A DNA stretch of 64,000 bases from Streptomyces sp. ISL-96 (GTDB lineage: Bacteria > Actinomycetota > Actinomycetes > Streptomycetales > Streptomycetaceae), in the NCBI RefSeq assembly GCF_018614035.1, contig NZ_JAGGPA010000032.1:42842-106841 (forward strand), in the 5' to 3' direction. Both the position numbers and the translations under genes were made by a program. Shown here piece after piece: positions 26,490-33,650 of the stretch. Position 1 is the first letter of the stretch. Every line of letters begins with the position of its first letter. Under the pieces are notes generated by a model that was not told where the DNA came from, did no database searches, and saw nothing but the letters and a program-made list of their open reading frames with translations.

Positions 26490-27419
26490 ATGACCCCCGA
26501 CAGCCTCCACGTCCGTACGGACGTCCGCCCGCAGCCGCCGAAGGACAGTGCGCCCGGCCCCCGGCGACGGCTGCGTACCGCACTGCGGCCCGGCGCCGGC
26601 CGTCAGCACCACGCGGGCCCCGTCACCTACATCCTGCTGACCGTCGCCGCGCTCGTCTCCCTCTTTCCCCTGTACTGGACGATGGTCGCGGCATCGAGCG
26701 ACAACACCCGCGTCAGCCAGGCCCCGCCACCGTTCCTGCCGGGACCGCACCTCCTGGAGAACCTCGGCAAGGCGTGGCAGGACGCCGCGCTCGGCAAGGC
26801 CATGATCAACAGCTTTATCGTGGCCGGTGTCATCGCGCTGTCCACCGTGCTGTTCGCCACCCTGGCCGGCTTCGCCTTCGCCAAGCTGCGCTTCAAGGGC
26901 CGCAACATCCTGCTCATGCTCGTCATCGGAACGATGATGGTGCCGCCGCAACTCAGCGTCGTACCCCTGTTCATGATGATGACGGACCTCGGCTGGGGTC
27001 AGAAACTTCCCGCCGTCATCTTCCCCACCCTGGTCAGCGCCGTCGGCGTGTTCTTCATGCGGCAGTACCTGTCAGAGGCGCTGCCCGACGAGCTCGTCGA
27101 GGCGGGCCGGGTGGACGGCGCGCATTCGCTGCGCATCTTCTGGAGCATCGTCCTGCCGATCGCCAGGCCGCCGATGGCGGTCCTGTTCATGATCACCTTC
27201 GTGCACGCCTGGAACGACTTCTTCTGGCCGTTCATCGTGCTCGACATGACCAACCCGACGGTCCCCGTCGCCCTCACCCAGCTGAGCGCGGGCTACATCC
27301 GCGACCAGTCCCTGATCATGGCCGGCGCCTTCCTCGGCACCCTGCCACTGCTGGCGATGTTCATCGTCTTCGGCCGCCAGATCGTCGGCGGCATCATGCA
27401 GGGCGCGGTCAAGGGCTGA
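26490..27419 (+). CDS. Sugar ABC transporter permease (CebG-like)
   Basis: 309 residues from ATG 26490 (AGGAG about 10 bp upstream); a GTG at 26469 overlapping the previous stop is the alternative. MalG-type permease: VTYILLTVAALVSLFPLYWT as the first helix, FATLAGFAFAKLRFKGRN, and the EAA loop DELVEAGRVDGAHSLRIFWS. Partner of the preceding permease; together they form the membrane channel for the sugar bound by the lipoprotein. Confidence 0.9.
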   Translation: MTPDSLHVRTDVRPQPPKDSAPGPRRRLRTALRPGAGRQHHAGPVTYILLTVAALVSLFPLYWTMVAASSDNTRVSQAPPPFLPGPHLLENLGKAWQDAALGKAMINSFIVAGVIALSTVLFATLAGFAFAKLRFKGRNILLMLVIGTMMVPPQLSVVPLFMMMTDLGWGQKLPAVIFPTLVSAVGVFFMRQYLSEALPDELVEAGRVDGAHSLRIFWSIVLPIARPPMAVLFMITFVHAWNDFFWPFIVLDMTNPTVPVALTQLSAGYIRDQSLIMAGAFLGTLPLLAMFIVFGRQIVGGIMQGAVKG

Positions 27420-27480
27420 GCCCACCCTCACGCACGCACGCACCGGACACCGTGTCCCCACCCCGGAAGGACCTACGTAC

Positions 27481-28938
27481 GTGGCCACCGCAATCCGACG
27501 CACCGCGCCCGCCCCCCACGCCGCCGCCGACAGCCGCGCGTTCCCCCCGGCATTCCTCTGGGGCACGGCGACCGCCGCGTACCAGATCGAAGGAGCGGCG
27601 GCGGAGGACGGGCGTACCCAGTCCATCTGGGACACCTACGCCCGCACCCCCGGCAAGGTCCGCAACGGCGACACCGGGGACATCGCCACCGACCACTACC
27701 ACCGGTGGCGCGAGGACGTCGCCATCATGGCCGACCTCGGCGTCGACGCCTACCGCTTCTCCCTCGCCTGGCCCCGCATCCAGCCCACCGGCCGCGGCCC
27801 CGCGGTGCAGAAGGGCCTGGACTTCTACCGCAGACTGACCGACGAGCTGCTGGAGAAGGGCATCCAGCCCGTCGCCACGCTCTACCACTGGGACCTGCCC
27901 CAGGAACTGGAGAGCATGGGCGGCTGGCCGGAGCGTGCCACCGCCGAACGCTTCGCCGCGTACGCCGCCCTGGCAGCCGACGCACTCGGCGACCGGGTCC
28001 GCACCTGGACAACCCTCAACGAGCCCTGGTGCAGCGCCTTTCTCGGCTACGCGTCCGGCGTCCACGCACCCGGCCGTACCGACCCCGTCGCCGCCCTGCG
28101 CGCCGCGCACCACCTCAACCTGGGCCACGGCCTGGCCGTACAGGCACTGCGCGCCGGCCTTCCGGGCGACGCGCAGATCGCCCTCACCCTCAACATCCAC
28201 CATGTGCGCCCGCTGACCGGGAGCCCCGAGGACGTGGACGCCGCCCGTCGCATCGACGCGCTGGCCAACCGGGTCTTCACCGGCCCCGTGCTCGGCGGCG
28301 CGTACCCGGCCGACCTGCTGCGCGACACCGCCCACCTGACGGACTGGTCCTTCGTACAGGACGGCGACACGGCCGCCATCCGGCAGCCGCTCGACTTCCT
28401 GGGCGTCAACTACTACACGCCGACTCTCGTATCGGCCGCCACCGGCGGGGCCGGCCACGGCTCCGACGGACACGGCAACAGCGCGCACAGCCCGTGGCCG
28501 GGCGCCGACAACGTGCAGTTCCACCTGCCGCCGGGCGACAGGACGGCGATGGGCTGGGCCGTGGACCCCAGCGGCCTGTACGACCTGCTGCTCGGGCTCA
28601 AGGCGGACTTCCCGGACCTGCCCCTGATGATCACGGAGAACGGCGCGGCGTTCGACGACTACGTCAACCCGCAGGGCGAGGTGGTCGACCCGGACAGAAT
28701 CGCCTTCCTGCACGGCCACCTCACGGCGGTGCACCGGGCGATCCAGGCAGGGGTCGACGTGCGCGGCTACTTCCTGTGGTCGCTGCTCGACAACTTCGAG
28801 TGGGGGTACGGGTACAGCAAGCGCTTCGGTGTGGTGTACGTCGACTACCCGACCGGCCGGCGCATCCCGAAGGCCAGCGCGCGCTGGTACGCCGACGTGG
28901 CACGTACGGGCACGCTGCCGGCGGCGGACGTGACTTGA
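27481..28938 (+). CDS. GH1 beta-glucosidase (BglC-like)
   Basis: 485 residues from GTG 27481 (GGAAGGA upstream). Glycoside hydrolase family 1: FPPAFLWGTATAAYQIEGAA at the start, acid/base Glu181 in TTLNEPWC, nucleophile Glu386 in MITENGAAF, and the aglycone/sugar-binding SLLDNFEWGYGYSKRFG. No signal peptide, so it acts in the cytoplasm on imported cellobiose or other aryl/alkyl beta-glucosides. Last gene of the LacI-controlled operon; a convergent terminator-like hairpin follows. Confidence 0.94.
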   Translation: MATAIRRTAPAPHAAADSRAFPPAFLWGTATAAYQIEGAAAEDGRTQSIWDTYARTPGKVRNGDTGDIATDHYHRWREDVAIMADLGVDAYRFSLAWPRIQPTGRGPAVQKGLDFYRRLTDELLEKGIQPVATLYHWDLPQELESMGGWPERATAERFAAYAALAADALGDRVRTWTTLNEPWCSAFLGYASGVHAPGRTDPVAALRAAHHLNLGHGLAVQALRAGLPGDAQIALTLNIHHVRPLTGSPEDVDAARRIDALANRVFTGPVLGGAYPADLLRDTAHLTDWSFVQDGDTAAIRQPLDFLGVNYYTPTLVSAATGGAGHGSDGHGNSAHSPWPGADNVQFHLPPGDRTAMGWAVDPSGLYDLLLGLKADFPDLPLMITENGAAFDDYVNPQGEVVDPDRIAFLHGHLTAVHRAIQAGVDVRGYFLWSLLDNFEWGYGYSKRFGVVYVDYPTGRRIPKASARWYADVARTGTLPAADVT

Positions 28939-28959
28939 TCCGCCGCACATGACCACTGC

Positions 28960-28986
28960 GCCCGGCGTGCTGGGTGCGCGCCGGGC
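28960..28986. terminator. Hairpin between convergent genes
   Basis: GCCCGGCG (28960-28967) and CGCCGGGC (28979-28986) form an 8-bp stem in the 52-bp gap between the converging beta-glucosidase and XRE-cupin genes; it could serve both. Confidence 0.55.
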
Positions 28987-28990
28987 ACAG

Positions 28991-29590
28991 TCAGTGGCCG
29001 GGCTTGTCGCGGGGGCGGGGTTTCGCGCGTACGTGCATGCGCTCGCCCTGGCGGCCGAACAGGCTGAGGACCTCGACAGGGCCGTCGCCGGTGCTGCCGA
29101 ACCAGTGCGGCAGCCGGGTCTCGAACTCGGCGGCCTCGCCGGCGCCCAGGACGAGGTCGCGGTCGGCCAGGACCAGACGCAGGCGTCCGGAGAGGACGTA
29201 CAGCCACTCGTACCCCTCGTGGGTGCAGGGCTCGGGGGTGCTGCGGGTGGCCGGGAGGATCATCTTGAAGGTCTGCAGCGGCCCCGGCTGCCGGGTCAGG
29301 GGCAGCACGGTGCTGCCGTTGACGCGCTTGGGCTTGAGGCGGACGCGCGGGTCGCCGACCTCGGGGGCGCCGACCAGTTCGTCCAGCGGAACCTGGTGGG
29401 CCTGGGCGATGGGAAGCAGGAGTTCCAGGCTGGGGCGCCGCTGGCCGGACTCCAGCCTCGACAGGGTGCTCTTGGAGATGCCGGTGGTCTCGGACAGTGC
29501 CGTCAGCGTCACACCGTTCTCGGTGCGCAGGCGTTTGAGGCGAGGGCCGACCTCGGTGAGGACTTGGGCGATGGCGGGTGAGTGTTCCAC
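28991..29590 (-). CDS. XRE family regulator with C-terminal cupin domain
   Basis: 199 residues from GTG 29590 (a TTG at 29605 preceded by GGAACGAGC is possible). N-terminal helix-turn-helix LTALSETTGISKSTLSRLES, then a ~70-residue cupin sensor (CTHEGYEWLYVLSGRLRLVL; AAEFETRLPHWFG). This is the PuuR/SutR-like design, a small-molecule or metal-binding cupin attached to a DNA-binding domain. It lies 50 bp convergent to the beta-glucosidase gene, and its targets are not evident from the neighbourhood. Confidence 0.88.
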   Translation of the reverse strand: MEHSPAIAQVLTEVGPRLKRLRTENGVTLTALSETTGISKSTLSRLESGQRRPSLELLLPIAQAHQVPLDELVGAPEVGDPRVRLKPKRVNGSTVLPLTRQPGPLQTFKMILPATRSTPEPCTHEGYEWLYVLSGRLRLVLADRDLVLGAGEAAEFETRLPHWFGSTGDGPVEVLSLFGRQGERMHVRAKPRPRDKPGH

Positions 29591-29641
29591 GCGTCCATTG
29601 CACAAGCTCGTTCCGGAAAGAGCAACAAAGATTGCCGCCTG

Positions 29642-30421
29642 CTACGGGGAGACACGCAGAACAGCGGCGTGTCCAATGGTCAGCTCCGCCGGGCGCTCAC
29701 CGTAGACGGTGAGGCGCACGGCGTTGACGTACCCGCTCGTGGCCTTCGTGTCGAAGGCGTACCGGCCGTCCTTGCCGAGAGTGGGCCGGCCCAGCGCGTC
29801 GGTGGTGACCTGCTCGTTGAAGACGACCAGTGCGGCGACGGGCTGGGAGGTGTCGGCGGGAATGCGTACCGAGAAGTTCACCGGCCACTCGGCCGGCACG
29901 GTGGCCACCTTCTGCCCGGCCGACGTGACATAGGCGTGCCGGGCACCGCTGGCGAGGGTGACCGGCTGGCCCGGCTTGGTGACGGCCTCGGCCGTCGCCG
30001 CCTCGACATGCACACCGAAGGGCGAGAGCGGCGCGCCGCCATCGGGATTCACCACGTACGCAATGGCGACATCCCCGCTCGCCAGACGGCTGTCGGCGTG
30101 GGCCGTGCCGCGCTCCGCCGAGACATCGGGACCGGCCGAGGGCGACAGCAGGGCGTTCTGCGCGGCGCGCGACATGGGGGCCGCGACCTTCCCGAGCGCC
30201 GAACCGGACGCCTCCAGCTCGTGCAGGGTCTGCCGCCCCGACGCATGCCCCGGCGCGTCGGCCGTCGCGGGAGCGTGTGCCTCAAAGAAGAAGGAGTCCT
30301 GCGGGCCGAACCCTGTCAGCCGGGCCGTCCAGGCGTGCGCCTGACAGGGATGGCTGCCGGCAGCGACGATCCCCCAGCCGTTGTCCGACGGCTGGGGGAG
30401 AGGGGGTGTTTGCAGTGTCAT
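29642..30421 (-). CDS. Protein of unknown function, 259 residues
   Basis: ATG 30421 with GAGGAG 8-13 bases upstream. I do not recognise the family. The N-terminal quarter (NGWGIVAAGSHPCQAHAWTA) has one Cys. The C-terminal ~130 residues are rich in short beta-strand patterns (VTLASGARHAYVTSAGQKVA; SQPVAALVVFNEQVTTDALG) and may be a beta-sandwich. No signal peptide or membrane helix. It is the only gene between the XRE-cupin regulator and the CBS/transporter group, transcribed on the same strand as both. Confidence 0.75.
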   Translation of the reverse strand: MTLQTPPLPQPSDNGWGIVAAGSHPCQAHAWTARLTGFGPQDSFFFEAHAPATADAPGHASGRQTLHELEASGSALGKVAAPMSRAAQNALLSPSAGPDVSAERGTAHADSRLASGDVAIAYVVNPDGGAPLSPFGVHVEAATAEAVTKPGQPVTLASGARHAYVTSAGQKVATVPAEWPVNFSVRIPADTSQPVAALVVFNEQVTTDALGRPTLGKDGRYAFDTKATSGYVNAVRLTVYGERPAELTIGHAAVLRVSP

Positions 30422-30542
30422 GGCGGTGACTCCTCGACTCGGTGAATCTCGCCACCAGTCAACGCGCCGCACCTCCGGCGGGCACGACAGCCGCGCACTG
30501 CCACCGCACACTCCACCCGGCAGCACCAAGGCCGGACCGAGC

Positions 30543-31028
30543 CTACGGGCCGGTCCCCGCCGCGGGCGCGCTCGCCGAGCGGAGCAGCTCGTGCAGCAGG
30601 TGCGAGGCGGTGATCACGCCGATGAGGCGGGTCCCGCCCTTGGTCTTCTCCGCCACCGCGACCAGCGGGCTGCGTACCCGTCCCATCAGCGCGGCCACCT
30701 CCAGCGCGGTGTCGTCGGGAGCGGCAATGGGCGGCGGGGCCGTGGTGCGGGGCAGGCAATCGCCGACGCGGCGCCCGGCCAGGGACGCGCACAGCCGGTC
30801 GGCGTGCTTCTCGTCGATGACGGAGGCGAGCGCCGGATCGTCGATCACGTAGGAGGGGACCAGGGTCTTGACCATCTGGGACGCGGGCAGGATCGCCTTC
30901 GGCTCGCCGCGTTCGTCGAGCACCAGCAGTGCGGGAAGCCGGTGCTCGGCCATCAGCCGGGCAGCGTCCAGGGCGTCGCTGTCGAAGCTCACGGCTTCGT
31001 ACTCCTCTGCCAGGTCTCGCGCGCGCAC
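30543..31028 (-). CDS. CBS-domain pair protein
   Basis: 161 residues from GTG 31028 (GGGAG upstream). Two CBS motifs form one Bateman module: AEEYEAVSFDSDALDAARLM / RLPALLVLDERGEPKAILPA and the C-terminal ALEVAALMGRVRSPLVAVAE / RLIGVITASHLLHEL. CBS pairs bind adenosine nucleotides and regulate attached or partner proteins. It is a clear paralogue of the CBS protein at 32449-32907, and the ArsB-like transporter lies between them on the same strand, so it probably modulates that transporter. Confidence 0.88.
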   Translation of the reverse strand: MRARDLAEEYEAVSFDSDALDAARLMAEHRLPALLVLDERGEPKAILPASQMVKTLVPSYVIDDPALASVIDEKHADRLCASLAGRRVGDCLPRTTAPPPIAAPDDTALEVAALMGRVRSPLVAVAEKTKGGTRLIGVITASHLLHELLRSASAPAAGTGP

Positions 31029-31150
31029 GGTCGGCTCCCGTCTGTGGGAAGGCTCCTCTGGGGGAAGGCTCCTCGTTCCAGCCTCATTCACATCCCGCGT
31101 TCTGGCCAGGCCATTGATGCGGAAAGTACGAGAAGACCCTGGCCGCCCGG

Positions 31151-32452
31151 CTACTGGGCCGCGACGAAGTAGCGCAGCCAGACGTACACCGCGGAGAGCG
31201 CCGAGGTGACAGCGGTGACGACGAGGCCGTACTTCGTGAACTGCCAGAACGAGATGGGTGTGCGGTTGCGTTCGGCGATGCCCAGCACGACGACATTGGC
31301 GCTGGCCCCGATCGCGGTGGCGTTGCCGCCGAGGTCCGCGCCGATGGCCAGCGCCCACCACATGACGTGGTTGCCGGAGCCGCCCATGGCCTCGACGACG
31401 TCGCTGGTGACGGGCGCCATGGTGGCGACGTACGGAATGTTGTCGACGATGCCGGAGAGCACGGCGGAGGAGCCGAGCAGCAGCATGGACCCGCCGATCT
31501 CGTTGTCGCCGATGGTGTCCGCGAGTTTCGTGGCGACCTGGCCGATCACACCGGTCTCGATCAGCCCGCCGATCATCACGAAGAGCCCCGCGAAGAAGGC
31601 GAGTGTGGGCCACTCGACGTCGGCCAGCACATCACTGGTCCGCACGCTGGAGACGGCGATGAGCAGCCCGGCGCCGAGCAGGGCGACGACGCTGGGTTCG
31701 TAGTGCAGCACGGGGTGCAGTACGAATCCCGCGACGACGAGCACGAGCACGACCAGGCCCTGGACGAGCAGGCGCGGGTCGTGGATCGCTTCGCGCTCCT
31801 CCAGCGACATCACCTCGGCCGCGCGCTCCTCGTCGTACACGAAGGATTTCCGGAAGAGCCAGCGGCACAGCGCGATCAGGACCAGGATCAGCACCGCGGA
31901 GAGCGGGGCGAGGTGCACCAGGAAGTCGTTGAAGGTCAGACCGGCGCGGCTGGCGATGATGATGTTCGGCGGATCACCGACGAGGGTGGCCATGCCGCCG
32001 ATGTTGGACGCCAGCACCTCGGCGATCAGGAAAGGGGCGACCGGCAGTGCTAGCCGCTCACAGACCAGCAGCGTCACCGGGGCGATCAGCAGGACGGTGG
32101 TGACATTGTCGAGGAGGGCCGAGGCGACGGCCGTGATGACGACCAGCCACGTCATGACCCTGAAGGGCTTGGCCCGCGCTCTCTTCACGGACCAGATGGC
32201 GAGGTACTCGAACATGCCGGTCTTCTTCAGCACGCCGACGATCATCATCATGCCGAGCAGCAGGAAGATGACGTTCCAGTCGACCCCGCTGTGCTCCGAG
32301 TAGAACGCCGCCTTGTCGTCGGTCGCCCCGATCACGAGCATCAGCGCGGCGCCCCCCAGGGCGGCGGCCGTGCGGTGCAGCTTCTCGCTGATGATCAGCG
32401 CGTACGTAGAAGCGAATACGACGACCGCGGCCCAGCTCTGCCAGTCGTTCAC
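31151..32452 (-). CDS. ArsB/NhaD/SLC13-superfamily ion transporter
   Basis: 433 residues from GTG 32452, which overlaps the TGA of the upstream CBS gene (GTGA), giving translational coupling. About 11 membrane helices. The two pseudo-repeat signatures are visible: ALLDNVTTVLLIAPVTLL with IGGMATLVGDPPNIIIA, and GIVDNIPYVATMAP with GADLGGNATAIGASANVVVL. These are the ion-transporter superfamily motifs seen in arsenite pumps, citrate transporters and the NhaD Na+/H+ antiporters. The cargo (anion or Na+/H+) cannot be decided here. Flanked by two CBS proteins. Confidence 0.88.
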   Translation of the reverse strand: MNDWQSWAAVVVFASTYALIISEKLHRTAAALGGAALMLVIGATDDKAAFYSEHSGVDWNVIFLLLGMMMIVGVLKKTGMFEYLAIWSVKRARAKPFRVMTWLVVITAVASALLDNVTTVLLIAPVTLLVCERLALPVAPFLIAEVLASNIGGMATLVGDPPNIIIASRAGLTFNDFLVHLAPLSAVLILVLIALCRWLFRKSFVYDEERAAEVMSLEEREAIHDPRLLVQGLVVLVLVVAGFVLHPVLHYEPSVVALLGAGLLIAVSSVRTSDVLADVEWPTLAFFAGLFVMIGGLIETGVIGQVATKLADTIGDNEIGGSMLLLGSSAVLSGIVDNIPYVATMAPVTSDVVEAMGGSGNHVMWWALAIGADLGGNATAIGASANVVVLGIAERNRTPISFWQFTKYGLVVTAVTSALSAVYVWLRYFVAAQ

Positions 32453-32907
32453 GCCTCTCCGACGAGATGCATCATCAGGGAGGCGGCCGTGATGGCGCCG
32501 AGCAGGGTGATCCGGTCGCCGTCGCGCTCGATCACGGCGACCAGCGGACTGCGGGTACGGGCCATGAGCGCCGCCATCTGCAGCAGACCGGCATCGGGCC
32601 CGACCACCGGCGGCGTGTACGTGCGCTTCGGCAGCCATTCGGCGACCGTGAGCCCGGAGATCTTCTCCGCGACCTCACCGAGGTGCCGGTCGTCGATCAC
32701 GGCGGCGAGCAGCGGTTCCTCCATGAGGTAGTCGGGCACCAGCTGCTTGACGAGCTGGGAGCCGGGCACGATGGCGTACGGCCGCTGATCGGCGTCGACA
32801 ACGAGCAGCGCGGGCAGCTTGTGCCCGGCGAGCAGCCGGGCCGCGTCCATCGCGTCGGCGTCGACCGATACGTAGGGGTAGGTTTCCGCGAGATCACGCG
32901 CGAGCAT
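32449..32907 (-). CDS. CBS-domain pair protein, coupled to the transporter
   Basis: 152 residues, ATG 32907 with AGGAG upstream. Two CBS motifs (AETYPYVSVDADAMDAARLL / KLPALLVVDADQRPYAIVPG, then LLQMAALMARTRSPLVAVIE / GAITAASLMMHLV). It is strongly similar to the CBS protein at 30543-31028, including the LVPDYLMEEPLLAAVIDD versus LVPSYVIDDPALASVIDE segment. First gene of the group; its stop overlaps the transporter start. Likely an adenine-nucleotide sensor acting on the transporter. Confidence 0.88.
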   Translation of the reverse strand: MLARDLAETYPYVSVDADAMDAARLLAGHKLPALLVVDADQRPYAIVPGSQLVKQLVPDYLMEEPLLAAVIDDRHLGEVAEKISGLTVAEWLPKRTYTPPVVGPDAGLLQMAALMARTRSPLVAVIERDGDRITLLGAITAASLMMHLVGEA

Positions 32908-32956
32908 GGCCGTTCTCCTGAGTGCGCCGACCCTGGGACCGGGGCAGCAAGCGGCG

Positions 32957-33253
32957 CTACTGTGCCGAGGGGCTGTGCGGCGGGGAGGGGACGGTGGCGG
33001 CGCCACCCTCACGTATCGCCGCCACCACGGCGTCGTGCAGGTCGCGGCTGTCACCCTCCGAAGGAGAAGACACGGGACTGCCCGACATGGTGAACCAGTC
33101 GGACGACCCGCTGTACTGCACAGCGATCCGTGCCTCACCATCGGCCCACGTGGTGTGCACTGTGAGATCACCGGTCAGAACGCCCACCTCGTCGGTGAGC
33201 ACCCCGCCGCGGCCCGTCAGCACCCCGAGCGTCGTCCATGAAGCCCAGCCCAT
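32957..33253 (-). CDS. Small conserved hypothetical protein
   Basis: 98 residues from ATG 33253; the ribosome binding site is weak. It begins MGWASWTTLGVLTGRGGVLT and has a central DLTVHTTWADGEARIAVQYS followed by SDWFTMSGSP. I have an impression of a small streptomycete family with the same pattern but no function for it. The tail is Pro/Ser-rich. It precedes the CBS gene on the same strand by 49 bp and may be transcribed with it. Confidence 0.65.
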   Translation of the reverse strand: MGWASWTTLGVLTGRGGVLTDEVGVLTGDLTVHTTWADGEARIAVQYSGSSDWFTMSGSPVSSPSEGDSRDLHDAVVAAIREGGAATVPSPPHSPSAQ

Positions 33254-33335
33254 AGTCCAAGTCTCGCATTCGTGGCCGCATCCGCGACCGGCGTGAAGGA
33301 GGGGTGGTCAGGATGAGTACGGACACCGGCTCACG

Positions 33336-33515
33336 TCAGTCCGCATCGCGATCGTCCGGGTACGTCGCGGCACCCGGCTCCACGGACGGCTCACCGGACG
33401 TCTCACCTGACTCGGAGCCCCGGTCAGGGGACTTCCGTTCCTGCTCCCTGGCCTGCCGCTTCTCCTCCTCCAGCCGCTTGCGGACCTCTTCCGGCTTGTC
33501 TCCGAGCTGATCCAT
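33336..33515 (-). CDS. Small highly charged protein
   Basis: 59 residues, ATG 33515 with GAGGGAG upstream. Begins MDQLGDKPEEVRKRLEEEKR, an amphipathic charged helix, then a Ser/Glu/Pro tail that looks disordered. No domain recognised. The opposite strand also has an ORF over these bases, but its composition is Ser/Arg-rich and less protein-like. Small hydrophilic proteins of this kind are common next to streptomycete stress genes; function unknown. Confidence 0.55.
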   Translation of the reverse strand: MDQLGDKPEEVRKRLEEEKRQAREQERKSPDRGSESGETSGEPSVEPGAATYPDDRDAD

Positions 33516-33650
33516 CCCTGTCTCCCTCGGTCGGCACGGCCTTTCTCGCGGCAAGGGTCACACAGCCCCACCACGACCGCACGTCGGCGTCTTCGGCGTG
33601 AGCGGATCCATTGGCCGGTCCTCAGCCCTCCGGGCGGGCGGACAAGCGGG

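Noticed and set aside
33313..33510. Plus-strand ORF preceded by GGAGGGG opposite the small charged protein
   Set aside because: Ser/Arg-rich translation with no structure; the minus strand gives a helix-forming Glu/Lys/Arg peptide with a good ribosome binding site. Not fully excluded.
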